Positions 32,033 through 41,733 of a stretch of DNA of 64,000 nt are shown here, in pieces. A program made the translations under genes and the position numbers. Under the pieces are notes generated by a model, which ran no database searches, was not told where the DNA came from, and saw only the letters and a program-made list of their open reading frames with translations. Location: positions 1 to 64,000 of the forward strand of contig NZ_JAJSLX010000002.1 of the NCBI RefSeq assembly GCF_021290925.1, given 5' to 3'. The stretch's first letter is position 1. Each line of letters opens with the position of its first letter. The stretch comes from Sessilibacter corallicola (GTDB lineage Bacteria; Pseudomonadota; Gammaproteobacteria; Pseudomonadales; Cellvibrionaceae).

Positions 32033-32662
32033 CTAATTAATTAGTGGCCAGGAGGGGTAGTCAAAAATTTCACTCGGTAATTGTTCAATATCAACGCTGT
32101 GATTTACGCAATCTCTTGCACGGCTTTCAACTAATTTAAATTCTGACTCTTCAATATCTTCCCCCGATTTAAAGCCAAAAGTTCTAAAAATTCCGCAGTC
32201 TCCCAAACCTCTTGAGAGTGTTAATATTGATAGTTGTTGGTTGGAAGGGTTGTAGTTAATTTTTCCTGATATCTCTTTGGGGTCGTCTGTGTTTTGAGTG
32301 GTGCCTAATAACAATTGTTTGTTGTCTTTTGAATGTCGATCAAAAATATAAACGTAATAAGTTGGTTGATAACTGCCAGGGACGCATTGCACAGTGATTA
32401 ACCGGTATTTTGAGTCGATTTCATAAGTTTCGATGTCTGCAACATAATCGCAGTTTTTGCCCCATTTTAATGTTTTTTTCCATCGCCACTGTTCTGCACT
32501 CCAGCCATCGGGGCCACTCCATAGTTCTCTGTCGTAAATTTTTAGTAAATCTAAATCAGAATGATCTGCTGAACTGTGGTTGGAGATTGGAGCGCCATTT
32601 ATATTTTGGCTAGAGCCAATAATAAATAGAGTTAATATTGCAGTGTATTTAACAAATTTCAT
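32033..32662 (-). CDS. Exported hypothetical protein, 209 aa
   Basis: Function not recognised. The N-terminus (MKFVKYTAILTLFIIGSSQN) is a plausible Sec signal with cleavage near residues 24-26, so the mature protein would be periplasmic or secreted. Four Cys (in NCDYV, VQCVP, GDCGIF and RDCVN) could form disulfides. Repeated aromatic/beta-type stretches suggest a beta-rich fold. Its ATG overlaps the stop of a small upstream frame (ATGA), which suggests it was once the second gene of an operon. Base composition is AT-richer than the core genes. Confidence 0.6.
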   Translation of the reverse strand: MKFVKYTAILTLFIIGSSQNINGAPISNHSSADHSDLDLLKIYDRELWSGPDGWSAEQWRWKKTLKWGKNCDYVADIETYEIDSKYRLITVQCVPGSYQPTYYVYIFDRHSKDNKQLLLGTTQNTDDPKEISGKINYNPSNQQLSILTLSRGLGDCGIFRTFGFKSGEDIEESEFKLVESRARDCVNHSVDIEQLPSEIFDYPSWPLIN

Positions 32663-32766
32663 AATGTTGATGTCCGGAGGAAAATTTCAAAGTTTTCGGC
32701 GTAATCAGCAATTTGTTTTGCCTTGTCTAAGTCATTTATTACTTTGCGAGCGTTATAATAATCTTC
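32659..32766 (-). pseudogene. Possible 3' remnant of an upstream gene, 35 codons
   Basis: A frame without a start codon encodes ARKVINDLDKAKQIADYAEN and ends at TGA 32659-32661, overlapping the next gene's ATG as ATGA. Two successive stops (TGA TAA) close it upstream. Protein-like composition and the overlap suggest the tail of a lost gene. No family is recognised. Confidence 0.3.
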
Positions 32767-33079
32767 TTATCACTTCGCAGTGTTTTCACCTTGGGTATTG
32801 GGGAGCATCTAATTGAATGAGTAAACTAGCATGGGTAAATGTCGCGAATTGAGATGCTCTTCTTGTTTCTATGGGATGGTGAATGACTCTTGAAATTTTA
32901 CTTTACTTGGGTCAATTAGCTAGGACAGTTATATCTGAGCCCGATTCGATTGTTGAGACTTTCTGCCGTCTGTTGCCAGTTTTCATTTCCACATCGATTT
33001 CATCAACACTTCTCTGTTAAGCTTAATTATTAGCTAAACTATTGGCGTCTGCATTGGTATCGGTTTAAGAGTTTTAAGT
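32767..33079. other. Spacer without a supported gene
   Basis: About 310 nt of AT-rich sequence between the leftward hypothetical gene and the rightward acetyltransferase. It probably holds both promoters, but I see no hexamer pair good enough to call and no intact ORF. Confidence 0.5.
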
Positions 33080-33685
33080 ATGTTGCGAAAGTTCGTTAGA
33101 AGTTATGCGTTTAAAACAGGGAAATGCCGATCTTGGTACATCAAGCTGTGTCGCCCGGATGGTCTTGAGTATGCCGAGTTTCTAAAAAAGTGGGGTGATT
33201 ACTACGCCATTGGTGAGCATTGCTCGATTCCCAGCTACGCCAATGTATCTGATACGCCTTATATTAAAATGGGCAACAATGTGCGCTTGTCGAATTGCTC
33301 GGTGTTTGGTCACGATGGTTCGGTGAATATGCTCAATCGTGCTTTTGGTCGAAAGTTTGATAAGGTGGCCAAGGTTGAGTTTAAAGATAATGTCTTTGTT
33401 GGTCATGGCGCGATTATTCTGCCGGGTGTGACTATTGGCCCGAACGCAATTGTTGCTGCTGGCGCGGTGGTGTCGCGGGATGTACCTGAGGACTCGATTG
33501 TTGCCGGTTCACCGGCCAAGGTGGTTTCAACGGTGAGCAAGTACGTGGAAAAAATGGATAAGCATATGGAAACTCTGCCTTGGGCTGATTTAATTGCCAA
33601 TCGCAAAGGCGATTTTGATCCCGAGCTTGAGCCAACGCTTATGAAGCTGCGTGTTAAGCATTTTTTCGAAAACGAGCATGAATAG
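33080..33685 (+). CDS. Hexapeptide-repeat acyltransferase
   Basis: A 201-aa left-handed beta-helix protein of the maltose/galactoside/capsule O-acetyltransferase group, which moves acetyl from acetyl-CoA to a sugar hydroxyl. Repeats begin near residue 65 (YIKMGNNVRLSNCSVFGHDG) and continue VEFKDNVFVGHGAIILPGVTIGPNAIVAAGAVV. It ends in the typical GSPAKVV. The likely catalytic His is in GHDG or GHGA. It sits 37 nt before a DUF218 gene on the same strand. Both may serve the surface polysaccharide locus a few kilobases away, which is inference. Confidence 0.85.
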   Translation: MLRKFVRSYAFKTGKCRSWYIKLCRPDGLEYAEFLKKWGDYYAIGEHCSIPSYANVSDTPYIKMGNNVRLSNCSVFGHDGSVNMLNRAFGRKFDKVAKVEFKDNVFVGHGAIILPGVTIGPNAIVAAGAVVSRDVPEDSIVAGSPAKVVSTVSKYVEKMDKHMETLPWADLIANRKGDFDPELEPTLMKLRVKHFFENEHE

Positions 33686-33722
33686 CCGAATCATCATCTA
33701 GTCATCGCCAAAAGGAGAGGCT

Positions 33723-34553
33723 GTGTCTGCGTTCGAAAAGCCAACTAGCCTGGAAGATTCCAGCTCTGCGGCGGTATCTAATGCCCGTCGTTTAAAATCC
33801 TTTTTCTTTCGGTCACGCTCCTTACCTTTACCATCCATTGCCAGCATGCTGGCGATTGTTGTTGTTTTTGTTGTTGTCTTCACATTTGCTGCGACCAATC
33901 TTGCCTATTTTTTAAGCCCTACTCAGCTTGTGAATGCCCGAGTCGCGATGGTTGAAGGGTGGATGTCACCGCCAAGGCTTGATGAAATTTACGATAAGTT
34001 AAATACTGGCGATTATGAGTTGATCATTGCCACTGGCGGTAAGATCGAGTCCAGCTTTCACCAGGAATCCGTCGAGACTTATGCCGAACGTACGCGAGAC
34101 TATTTGATTGGCCGTGGCGTTGACCCCAGTAAAATCATCGCATTGCCAGCACCGGTTGCCAGAGTGAACCGAACTTATTTTTCGGCGACATTTGTGCGTG
34201 AATGGCTGCAAGAGCACAACATCCAAATCAATGCACTGAACCTTTATTCTGCGTACTGCCATTCTCGCCGTACGCGCTATTTGTATCGTCAGGCGTTTGC
34301 AGAGCAAAATGTCGAAATGGGGGTGTATGCGGCTTTAAAAGGTCGGCATAAATTAGCGGGTTGGTGGAAGCAAAGCGGCTCGGCAAAGATTGTCGTCAGT
34401 GAAGTGGCGGGCTTAGTAAAAGCAGCGTTTTTCTTTGATCCCAGTGTTATTGAAAGTAATGCCAATTTTGACTTTGCTGTTATCAAAGAAATTAACGATG
34501 TGGATAACTTGGCAATTTTGAGGGCGAGTGATGAATCTGAGCCACCGACGTAA
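33723..34553 (+). CDS. Membrane-anchored DUF218 (YdcF/ElyC-like) protein
   Basis: A 276-aa protein with a cytoplasmic N-terminus of about 38 residues, one membrane segment (about 39-62, SIASMLAIVVVFVVVFTFAA) and a periplasmic DUF218-like domain. Family traits are the strand RVAMVEGW, YELIIATGGKIE, SVETYAERTRDYLIGRGVDP and the later SAYCHSRRTRYLYRQAF. ElyC and SanA of this fold act in envelope polysaccharide metabolism in E. coli, and the exact role here is unknown. It starts at GTG behind AAAGGAGAGG and forms a pair with the upstream acetyltransferase. Confidence 0.7.
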   Translation: MSAFEKPTSLEDSSSAAVSNARRLKSFFFRSRSLPLPSIASMLAIVVVFVVVFTFAATNLAYFLSPTQLVNARVAMVEGWMSPPRLDEIYDKLNTGDYELIIATGGKIESSFHQESVETYAERTRDYLIGRGVDPSKIIALPAPVARVNRTYFSATFVREWLQEHNIQINALNLYSAYCHSRRTRYLYRQAFAEQNVEMGVYAALKGRHKLAGWWKQSGSAKIVVSEVAGLVKAAFFFDPSVIESNANFDFAVIKEINDVDNLAILRASDESEPPT

Positions 34554-34604
34554 GCTGGTTTGGAACTGCTAGTGCAGAGCTTCAACTTCAGATAATCAGG
34601 CAAT

Positions 34605-34632
34605 AAAAAAGCCACCCAAGGGTGGCTTTTTT
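34605..34632. terminator. Bidirectional terminator between DUF218 gene and fusA2
   Basis: A 13-bp stem AAAAAAGCCACCC / GGGTGGCTTTTTT with a minimal loop lies in the convergent spacer. A and T flanks serve both strands. Confidence 0.93.
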
Positions 34633-34649
34633 GTGCGAGCAAAGAAAGC

Positions 34650-36749
34650 TTATTTTGCTTCTCTTTTCGCTTTTGCTTCTGCAATGACCGTCTCAGAAAC
34701 TTGAGCAGGGCATGGTAGGTAGTGAGAGAACTCCATAGAGAACTGACCACGACCAGAAGTGATGGTACGTAGGTGACCGATATAACCAAACATTTCTGAA
34801 AGAGGTACATCTGCTTTGATACGTACGCCAGTTGCGCCTGGCTCTTGGTCTTTGATCATGCCGCGACGACGGTTAAGGTCACCGATAACATCACCAACGT
34901 GATCGTCTGGAGTGAATACGTCAACTTTCATGATTGGCTCGATCAACTGAGGACCAGCTTTTGGAATTGATTGACGGAACGCACCTTTTGCAGCAATTTC
35001 AAACGCAACCGCAGAGGAGTCAACGGCGTGGAAGCCACCGTCGAATAGTTCAACTTCAACGTCCAATACAGGGAAGCCTGCCAACGTACCTTGATCCATC
35101 ATGCCCTTGAAGCCTTTTTCAATTGCAGGGAAGAATTCTTTTGGTACGTTACCACCAACAACGGTAGATTCGAATTTGAAGCCAGAACCCACTTCACCTG
35201 GCTTGATGCGGTAGTCGATTTTACCAAACTGACCAGAACCACCCGATTGCTTCTTGTGGGTGTAGCTGTCTTCAACCATTTGGGTAATGGTTTCGCGGTA
35301 AGCAACCTGAGGTTGACCTACTTCTAGCTCAACACCGTAGGTACGCTTCAAGATGTCGACTTTAATGTCTAAGTGAAGCTCACCCATACCTTTAAGGATG
35401 GTTTCACCAGAATCTTCGTCGGTTTCAACGATGAATGATGGATCTTCAGCAACCATTTTACCGATAGCAACACCCATTTTCTCGGTGCCACCTTTGTCTT
35501 TAGGCTTAACAGCAATAGAGATTACTGGCTCTGGGAAGATCATCGGCTCAAGAGTACATTCGTGGTTTGGATCACAAAGAGTGTGACCGGTTTGAACGTT
35601 CTTCATACCAACAACCGCGATGATGTCACCCGCTTGCGCGCGCTCCAATTCAGAACGCTCATCAGCGTGCATTTCAACCATACGGCCGATACGCTCGGTT
35701 TTGCCGGTGTAAGAGTTAAGAACGGTCATACCTTTTTCCATAACACCTGAGTAGATGCGGATAAAGGTTAATGCACCGAAGCGGTCATCCATAATTTTGA
35801 ACGCAAGCGCACGCAGTGGCTCGTCCGCAGAAACGGTAGCGACTTCACCAGTAGGCTCACCAGTGTCTTTGTCAGTCAATGGCTGAGCATCAACTTCGGT
35901 TGGTGATGGCAAGTAATCAACAACAGCATCAAGAACAAGCTGGATACCTTTGTTCTTAAATGCAGAACCACAGTAAGTTGGGAAGAACGCTAGATCGCGA
36001 GTACCTTTGCGGATACATTCTTTGATTTGCTCTTCAGAAGGTTCTTCGCCTTCCATGTAAGCCATCATTAGATCGTCGTCTTGCTCAACGGCAGTTTCGA
36101 TCAATTGCTCGCGGTATTCAGCAGCTTTTTCAACAAGATCTTCTGGAATATCAACAACTTCGTAGTTTTCTGGAAGGCCAGTGTCATCCCAGATAAAGGC
36201 TTTTTGGCTAAGAACGTCAACAACGCCTTTGAAGTCGTCTTCGATGCCGATTGGCAATGTCATTACCAATGGAGTTGCGCCAAGTACTTTCTTCACTTGC
36301 TCAACAACGCGGTAGAAATCAGCACCCATACGGTCAAGCTTGTTGACGAAAATAACACGAGCTACTTCTGATTCGTTCGCGTAACGCCAGTTGGTTTCTG
36401 ATTGAGGCTCAACACCGCCAGAACCACAGAAAACACCAACACCGCCGTCAAGAACTTTCAATGAACGGTAAACTTCTACAGTGAAGTCAACGTGCCCTGG
36501 AGTATCGATAATGTTTAAGCGGTGATCTTTCCAGAAACAGGTGGTTGCAGCTGACTGGATGGTAATACCACGTTCAGCTTCTTGGTCCATGAAGTCGGTG
36601 GTTGCGGCACCATCGTGCACTTCACCGGTTTTATGAATTTTACCGGTAAGTTTAAGAATACGTTCGGTACTGGTGGTTTTCCCCGCATCAACGTGGGCGA
36701 AAATACCAATGTTTCGATAATGGGCTAAATCTGTCATTGGGTTACTCAT
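34650..36749 (-). CDS. fusA: Second elongation factor G (EF-G2 type)
   Basis: A 699-aa EF-G paralogue. The GTPase motifs are intact ([30 protein letters not shown]), and [17 protein letters not shown] is in domain IV. It differs widely from the str-operon copy at 27771, so it is an old paralogue and not a recent duplicate. Many gammaproteobacteria carry such a second EF-G; whether it works in translocation, recycling or stress is not settled by sequence. It is monocistronic, with its own promoter at about 37010-37039 and a long leader. Confidence 0.93.
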   Translation of the reverse strand: MSNPMTDLAHYRNIGIFAHVDAGKTTSTERILKLTGKIHKTGEVHDGAATTDFMDQEAERGITIQSAATTCFWKDHRLNIIDTPGHVDFTVEVYRSLKVLDGGVGVFCGSGGVEPQSETNWRYANESEVARVIFVNKLDRMGADFYRVVEQVKKVLGATPLVMTLPIGIEDDFKGVVDVLSQKAFIWDDTGLPENYEVVDIPEDLVEKAAEYREQLIETAVEQDDDLMMAYMEGEEPSEEQIKECIRKGTRDLAFFPTYCGSAFKNKGIQLVLDAVVDYLPSPTEVDAQPLTDKDTGEPTGEVATVSADEPLRALAFKIMDDRFGALTFIRIYSGVMEKGMTVLNSYTGKTERIGRMVEMHADERSELERAQAGDIIAVVGMKNVQTGHTLCDPNHECTLEPMIFPEPVISIAVKPKDKGGTEKMGVAIGKMVAEDPSFIVETDEDSGETILKGMGELHLDIKVDILKRTYGVELEVGQPQVAYRETITQMVEDSYTHKKQSGGSGQFGKIDYRIKPGEVGSGFKFESTVVGGNVPKEFFPAIEKGFKGMMDQGTLAGFPVLDVEVELFDGGFHAVDSSAVAFEIAAKGAFRQSIPKAGPQLIEPIMKVDVFTPDDHVGDVIGDLNRRRGMIKDQEPGATGVRIKADVPLSEMFGYIGHLRTITSGRGQFSMEFSHYLPCPAQVSETVIAEAKAKREAK

Positions 36750-36825
36750 TTATAAATTACAAGGTTACCTCACTTCGAGCGTTGTGAGATCGCCGGGTGA
36801 TCAATTGCTCAATGACAGGAAAGAC

Positions 36826-36854
36826 GCTCGTAAATTTCCATTTACGGGCTTTTT
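36826..36854 (+). terminator. Terminator-like hairpin in the fusA2 leader, plus-strand orientation
   Basis: GCTCGTAAAT / ATTTACGGGC pair over 10 bp (one G-T) with loop TTCC, followed by TTTTT on the plus strand. No plus-strand gene precedes it, because fusA2 runs the other way. It is either a terminator for an unseen antisense transcript or a leader hairpin on the fusA2 mRNA. Confidence 0.45.
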
Positions 36855-37009
36855 CATTCCAGCAGTAGAGCTTAGGGTGCCGCGAATGTTTGACGCTCGT
36901 TGGTGACGCGGCGCGTTTGTTGGCTCCTTTGATCTCAATTCATTCAATCGAGATCGAATCGCGTATTCAAGAACATAAGAGCTCTAGACCGGGAGCGAAA
37001 AACGCGCGC

Positions 37010-37039
37010 AGTATACAGGATTACAGGGCATCTGTTGAA
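37010..37039 (-). promoter_or_regulatory. Promoter of the second EF-G gene
   Basis: Read on the minus strand, TTCAAC (37039-37034), an 18-nt spacer and TATACT (37015-37010) are followed by a GC-rich discriminator (GCGCGCGTT). Such discriminators are typical of promoters under stringent control. The leader to fusA2 would be about 255 nt. Confidence 0.6.
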
Positions 37040-37102
37040 CAAAATATTGGCAAATCAACAGGAGAATTTTATCAGGGCTAGTTTGATGATTCGCCAAACG
37101 GT

Positions 37103-38419
37103 TTAGAGCTGGTATCTGACATCAAATAAGAAGGTCTGTTCTTCGTATGACCGGAGATCATTTTCCGCATCTCGCTCTTCGTAACCCACTTCAAATTCCA
37201 TTCTGAGCTTCTCAGACAGTTGGTATTCAACCGATAAACTGTAACCAATCTGATCAAATTCCTGAATTGGGTCAGGAATTTCAAAGGACTGATTAACAAA
37301 GCGTGTTTCAAAGCGGCTTGAGATGGTTGGTGTTACTCGATAGGTTAATCCCCAAATAACGTCGATACGCTCTTGGCTTTCTTCTTCGTTCACACTGTAA
37401 TCTTCTTCCGCGAATCTGAATCGAATGTCGGTGACACAACGCGGGCATACTGATTTGGTGATAGAAAGCTGTGATGTGAGTAATTCGTAGGAGTCGGCAA
37501 TGGAAGTATCGCCGTTACCAATTTGTTCACTGGAGGTTTCGCCAACGTTATTGCCAGTGATGCCGTTTTGGTTTCCTCGGGAGGAATCAGTAATGAAGAA
37601 GTTGGCGAACAGATCAATAACCGTGGCGCCTGTGTTGTAGGTAATTTGAGCCAGAGCGCTGGGTGATTCGAGTTCTTCGGTTGTTGAAGACGATGATTTG
37701 TTAAAGCCAACTAGCAATCGATAGTTCAGCCGGCGCAATTCTACCGCGTATCCCAATTGGTAATTCTCGTAACTGAGATCGTCAATATTGTCTTCTTTGT
37801 ACTGGGTTTCACTGGTTTCAGCGACCAGTGAAAAGGTACTGATGTTGGACAGTTTGCGTGACCACGAAAAGCGTGCACCTTCGGTTTTACTGTCGATCGA
37901 ACTTCTTTGCGTTACGTCGTCATCAAACTCAACTTGGTGAAAGAAAGCGCCAACCGAAAGTGTATCGGCATTGGTCTTGTAGAAATTAAAGGTTGGCTGA
38001 ACCACCACGGTATCGCGTGCCAAAATATTGTTTTGCAGTGATAAATCCGATGGGCTACTCAAGATATTTTCGCGGGTGTGGCTGGCGAGAAAATCAAATC
38101 GCTGACGAAAAAAAGAGCCCGCAAATGTGGTTGTGCCGCCGTATTCATCGGTGTCTTCTTGCGGGTTAGCACTGTTTGTGTCGAAGTTGATTTTTCGAAC
38201 TTCGTAGTTTGCGCTCCACTGCCAGTTCTTTTGGGCTCGCGTGTAATTAAAGTTAAAGCCAGTGGTGTCTTCGCGCTCACTGGCTTCATTGGAGAATCGG
38301 AGATCGGCGTTGTCAGAGAATTCGCTCATGTGGAATAACTCTGCGCGAAATTCGGCAACTGCACTCACACTGCCGAATCCACAGGCCAGAATTAAGGCGC
38401 GAATGGTATTTTGGGGCAT
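37103..38419 (-). CDS. Outer-membrane beta-barrel protein of an exopolysaccharide locus
   Basis: A 438-aa protein with a signal peptide (about residues 1-21) and, after it, alternating amphipathic strands rich in aromatic and polar residues (SWSRKLSNISTFSLVAETSE, SLSVEYQLSEKLRMEFEVGY). It ends with an aromatic-hydrophobic strand, FLFDVRYQL. Size, strand pattern and place beside Wzz- and CpsD-like genes match the outer-membrane protein family found in exosortase/PEP-CTERM exopolysaccharide loci (TIGR03016-like, from memory). It may form the outer-membrane outlet for the polymer together with the Wza-like lipoprotein. It is the last gene of the leftward arm. Confidence 0.7.
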   Translation of the reverse strand: MPQNTIRALILACGFGSVSAVAEFRAELFHMSEFSDNADLRFSNEASEREDTTGFNFNYTRAQKNWQWSANYEVRKINFDTNSANPQEDTDEYGGTTTFAGSFFRQRFDFLASHTRENILSSPSDLSLQNNILARDTVVVQPTFNFYKTNADTLSVGAFFHQVEFDDDVTQRSSIDSKTEGARFSWSRKLSNISTFSLVAETSETQYKEDNIDDLSYENYQLGYAVELRRLNYRLLVGFNKSSSSTTEELESPSALAQITYNTGATVIDLFANFFITDSSRGNQNGITGNNVGETSSEQIGNGDTSIADSYELLTSQLSITKSVCPRCVTDIRFRFAEEDYSVNEEESQERIDVIWGLTYRVTPTISSRFETRFVNQSFEIPDPIQEFDQIGYSLSVEYQLSEKLRMEFEVGYEERDAENDLRSYEEQTFLFDVRYQL

Positions 38420-38479
38420 GTGTATAACTCCTGTAATAGGCGGATGTGTACCGGGGTTAATACCTCAAAATAATCAGGG

Positions 38480-39274
38480 TTACTCCTGATAAACAAGGCC
38501 CGCTACTTTATTTTCTCCGAGCAATTCTATGGCTTCCATGATTTGGTTTTGTGTTGTCTGTTTGGAAGGTACAGACAGCACAACCATATCAGCGATATCT
38601 GCCAGAATCGAGGCTTCCGAATAGTGCAAGACAGGCGGTGTGTGAATAAAAATAAACACATGAGGTAACGAATATTTAATTTCGTTAAAAATGCCGCCGA
38701 GGCGAGGGTGGTTAAAGTATTCCGCTGCGGTATCTGCTTGGCCGCCGGTTGGAATAATTTTTAAATGCTCAACACCCGATGGATAAGTTGCGTCAGCGAG
38801 TGAGGTGTTGGGATCGCGTAAGTGATCTGTGAGCCCTGAGTGGAAGGGCCGAATGGCCAGATCTTGGCGATCGTCTGTGTAAGGATCGCAATCGACGTAA
38901 ATCGAAGATTTACTGGTATCCATTGCAAAGCTGGTAGCCAGGTTAAAAGCAACATCACAGTCGTGATGGCCTTTTAATCCGGAGCTGGTGATTAATATGA
39001 TGGCTGATGAGCCCCCAGAACGGCGCAGTAGCTTTGTGCGCAATTCTCGGTAGGCATTTAAGACATCAACATTTTCCATTCCCTGGTAAATAACGTTCTT
39101 ATCGGCACAAGCTTCCGGTGCCCAAAGGAGTTTCCTTTCCTCTGGTGTCAGCACCATTTCGCCGGCGATGAAACGATTAACTAGGTCGTGGCTGTTTGGC
39201 GCATGTTCACTCAAGGTGCGAGCAGTGTTACCACCTGCACGTTTTTGAGTGATTATTTGTTTCAGTTTATCCAC
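38480..39274 (-). CDS. CpsD-like protein with degenerate ATP-binding motifs
   Basis: The 264-aa protein follows the CpsD/Wzc-C/PEP-CTERM tyrosine-autokinase layout: NAYRELRTKLLRR near residues 73-85, then the P-loop position, Walker A' and Walker B strands. The motifs are broken. The P-loop reads SSGLKGHHDCD (97-107) instead of GxGKT/S. Walker B reads FIFIHTPPVL (207-216), with His211 in place of the magnesium-binding Asp. Walker A' keeps VDCD. No C-terminal Tyr cluster exists. It is probably a pseudokinase that still binds the Wzz-like partner encoded 9 nt upstream. It starts at GTG. Confidence 0.75.
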   Translation of the reverse strand: MDKLKQIITQKRAGGNTARTLSEHAPNSHDLVNRFIAGEMVLTPEERKLLWAPEACADKNVIYQGMENVDVLNAYRELRTKLLRRSGGSSAIILITSSGLKGHHDCDVAFNLATSFAMDTSKSSIYVDCDPYTDDRQDLAIRPFHSGLTDHLRDPNTSLADATYPSGVEHLKIIPTGGQADTAAEYFNHPRLGGIFNEIKYSLPHVFIFIHTPPVLHYSEASILADIADMVVLSVPSKQTTQNQIMEAIELLGENKVAGLVYQE

Positions 39275-39283
39275 GATTCAGTT

Positions 39284-40798
39284 TCAGTTGGCAGCTAGCC
39301 ACTCCATTGCAATATAGCCGTACAAACCTGCGGCTATGACTAATACGGCAAATAATATCCAGTTGGTTTTAGATGACAACGATATTATTGGTTCCTTTTT
39401 ATATGAAGGAATATTCACAATAATGTCAATACCTTCTGGAATTTTTGCCTTTGACACTACTCCATAGCGAATTCTTGGATCTAGAAAAACATACGCAAAA
39501 CTGAGGCCGAACAATGTGATTATGCCCAAGACCGGCGCTACAGCTATAAATATAGCAGGTGGCGGGCCCTCTGCTGAGGTCGGCATGGTTGGCATTTCTC
39601 GGAATTTATAACTCATGCCCTGACCAGCTTCATCGATGGTTACCGAAAGACTGGCGTTTTCTCGACGTTGAAGCAATTCTTCGTAGATTTGCTTGGTTTT
39701 GTCGTAGTCGCGAGTCAACTCGGCAAGCTTTGCTTGGTGCACGGTGAGGCTGTCGGCGCGATCGTTTTCTCGCTCTAGAATTCGCGTCAATGATTGTTTG
39801 CGTCTGTTGAGACTTTCGGTTTCAAGTTCATTGTTAGACAACGCGGTGCGCAATCCTTCAAACAATGAAACCTCATCATTGGAAACTTCACTCGGTAAGT
39901 TCGGGTTTTGCGATCTTACGTCTTCTATTTCTTGGTTGACGATCTCAAGCTGGTTTTTGGTTGAGATAATATCTGGGTAGTCGTCTTGGAAAGCTAGCTG
40001 TAAATTCTGGAGGTTGCTTTCTAAGGTCAAGCGTTGGTTTTGCAACGTTGTCAGTTGCATGCGCGCTTGTTGCAGTTCGCCTTCTACTTTGATCTGTTCT
40101 CTCAAAGACACGGCTTTCGCTTGGTTTTCTTCAACAGTAAGCTCGATTTGCTCAATTTCGGCTCGCAACTGAAGCACACGTTCGAGAGATTCCGCTTCGG
40201 TACCGTCCATATTATTGAGCTTATAATCCGAAAGGCGTCGCTCGGCTTCGGTTAATTGCTCTCGGTATTTATCCACCTGTTCACTAATGAACTGATACGC
40301 TTCTTCACTTTCATCGCGTTGTTGCTTATTAGCGTCTTCACGAAATACGCTGACAACCGCGCTGAGATTTTCGTGAGATTGCTCTGGTGAACTGGACGTG
40401 TAGAAAAGTCGTAGGACGTTATCGTCTTTGATCTCGTGGTACATTTCGCGAGCGATTTTTCTGCGTGCAGCGGTGACTTCTTCCGGTGTTGATTCGGCAT
40501 TGGTGAGCTCTAACCGAATAGCAACGCGACTCAACAGACGCTCGGAATAGAGTGTTTCAAGCACGATGCTAACAGGGGTGATTTCTGTTGCTTCTGCACG
40601 GCCTCTTAATAGAGGCTCGAGAATATTCTTCCGCTCAGCTTGTACCAGCGCTGTAGAGGTAAAGTTTTGGGGCAGGTTTACACCTACCAAGAAGACAGTA
40701 AAAGCAATTGCAATGAATAGGATAGTCGCGGGTATACGTCGCAGCATCAACTCCTTCAATGCATAGCGAATAATCGCGAAAATTGCTTTGATATCCAT
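39284..40798 (-). CDS. Wzz/GumC-like polysaccharide chain-length determinant
   Basis: A 504-aa inner-membrane protein with a membrane segment near residues 22-44, a long periplasmic coiled-coil part (about 190-370, many Glu/Gln/Leu) and a second membrane segment near the C-terminus (WILFAVLVIAAGLYGYIAM). This is the topology of chain-length determinants in exosortase-type exopolysaccharide loci. I start at the ATG at 40798, which has GGAG at good distance; an in-frame TTG lies two codons upstream. Together with the CpsD-like protein it would form a split Wzc-type machine. Confidence 0.85.
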   Translation of the reverse strand: MDIKAIFAIIRYALKELMLRRIPATILFIAIAFTVFLVGVNLPQNFTSTALVQAERKNILEPLLRGRAEATEITPVSIVLETLYSERLLSRVAIRLELTNAESTPEEVTAARRKIAREMYHEIKDDNVLRLFYTSSSPEQSHENLSAVVSVFREDANKQQRDESEEAYQFISEQVDKYREQLTEAERRLSDYKLNNMDGTEAESLERVLQLRAEIEQIELTVEENQAKAVSLREQIKVEGELQQARMQLTTLQNQRLTLESNLQNLQLAFQDDYPDIISTKNQLEIVNQEIEDVRSQNPNLPSEVSNDEVSLFEGLRTALSNNELETESLNRRKQSLTRILERENDRADSLTVHQAKLAELTRDYDKTKQIYEELLQRRENASLSVTIDEAGQGMSYKFREMPTMPTSAEGPPPAIFIAVAPVLGIITLFGLSFAYVFLDPRIRYGVVSKAKIPEGIDIIVNIPSYKKEPIISLSSKTNWILFAVLVIAAGLYGYIAMEWLAAN

Positions 40799-40903
40799 GC
40801 GCAATAGACTCCGAAAATAATCTTAAACGGCTTGTGACCGGGTTAATACAATTCAGTTACGTCCGCGAAAGCCGTGGTAAAACCTTGTGGGTTTATCAAG
40901 GGT

Positions 40904-41563
40904 TTAAAAGAGTCTTTCGGGAACCGACAAAACATCGGATGGTTGCAGGGCGTAATTAGATTCTAATTTACCCTTGAATAAAAGGTCATCTAAGTTAACC
41001 GGGAACGTTTTTACGCCTTGTTCCGTGCGGCGGTACAATTTTGCTTTTCCAGGAGCCGCAAAATCATTCAGGCCATTTGCCAACAACACAAGATCCAACA
41101 CGGTCATCCCATCTCGGTAAGGAATGGAAATGGGTGATTGTACTGCACCGGTCACCCTAACTCGTCGTTGGAAATCCACAGAGCTTGGATCTGAAACTAT
41201 GACAGTAACTTGTGGATTTTTTAAAAAGTTAGTGAGTTCGGTCGTAATATCTTGCGCTAATGCTTTGGGTGTTTTGCCAGATGCAATTAAGTCGCCAGCC
41301 AGAGGCACTGAAATTTTGCCATCGGGACGAACAGGTACAGAAACCGATAAATCCTGGTTCCGCCATACACTGATCGCGAGTTGATCACCAATCCCTATGT
41401 GGTATTCGGCGAGAACATCCGGAGATTGAGTGATGGGAAGTTCGGGTTTTTTTGATTTGTTAGAGCAACCTGCTAAACCAACAACAAGTAATATAAAGAG
41501 TCCTACAATACGAAACGAGCTGCGAATTTTGGGTAAGGAGCTTGTTAAAGGTTGGGTTGGCAT
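40904..41563 (-). CDS. Wza-like polysaccharide export lipoprotein
   Basis: A 219-aa outer-membrane export protein. The lipobox is GLAGC near residue 33. The Poly_export domain begins YHIGIGDQLAISVWRN, with SVPVRPDGKISVPLAGDLIASGKT following. A SLBB-like domain (RVRVTGAVQSPISIPYRDGM, TVLDLVLLANGL) comes next. This is the short form that lacks the C-terminal Wza helix, as is usual in PEP-CTERM-type loci. It is the first gene of the leftward arm and lies 171 nt from a CRP site. Confidence 0.88.
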   Translation of the reverse strand: MPTQPLTSSLPKIRSSFRIVGLFILLVVGLAGCSNKSKKPELPITQSPDVLAEYHIGIGDQLAISVWRNQDLSVSVPVRPDGKISVPLAGDLIASGKTPKALAQDITTELTNFLKNPQVTVIVSDPSSVDFQRRVRVTGAVQSPISIPYRDGMTVLDLVLLANGLNDFAAPGKAKLYRRTEQGVKTFPVNLDDLLFKGKLESNYALQPSDVLSVPERLF

Positions 41564-41733
41564 GCCTTGTACCTTATGTTGTTACTTTGTCCAAATTATT
41601 GTTGCTTAGTTTTAGCCTGCGCTAGCATACACTTAAGCACAGAATTCGTCTCAATACGAATCTCACCTTATAGGTAAATCGTTGTAAATTAGTGGCAATA
41701 TCAGTGCAGACTTATTGATTTTCGCTACTTGTT

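Noticed and set aside
36890-37081. Rightward 63-codon frame in the EF-G2 leader region
   Set aside because: It runs across the predicted EF-G2 promoter and lacks an RBS and homology.
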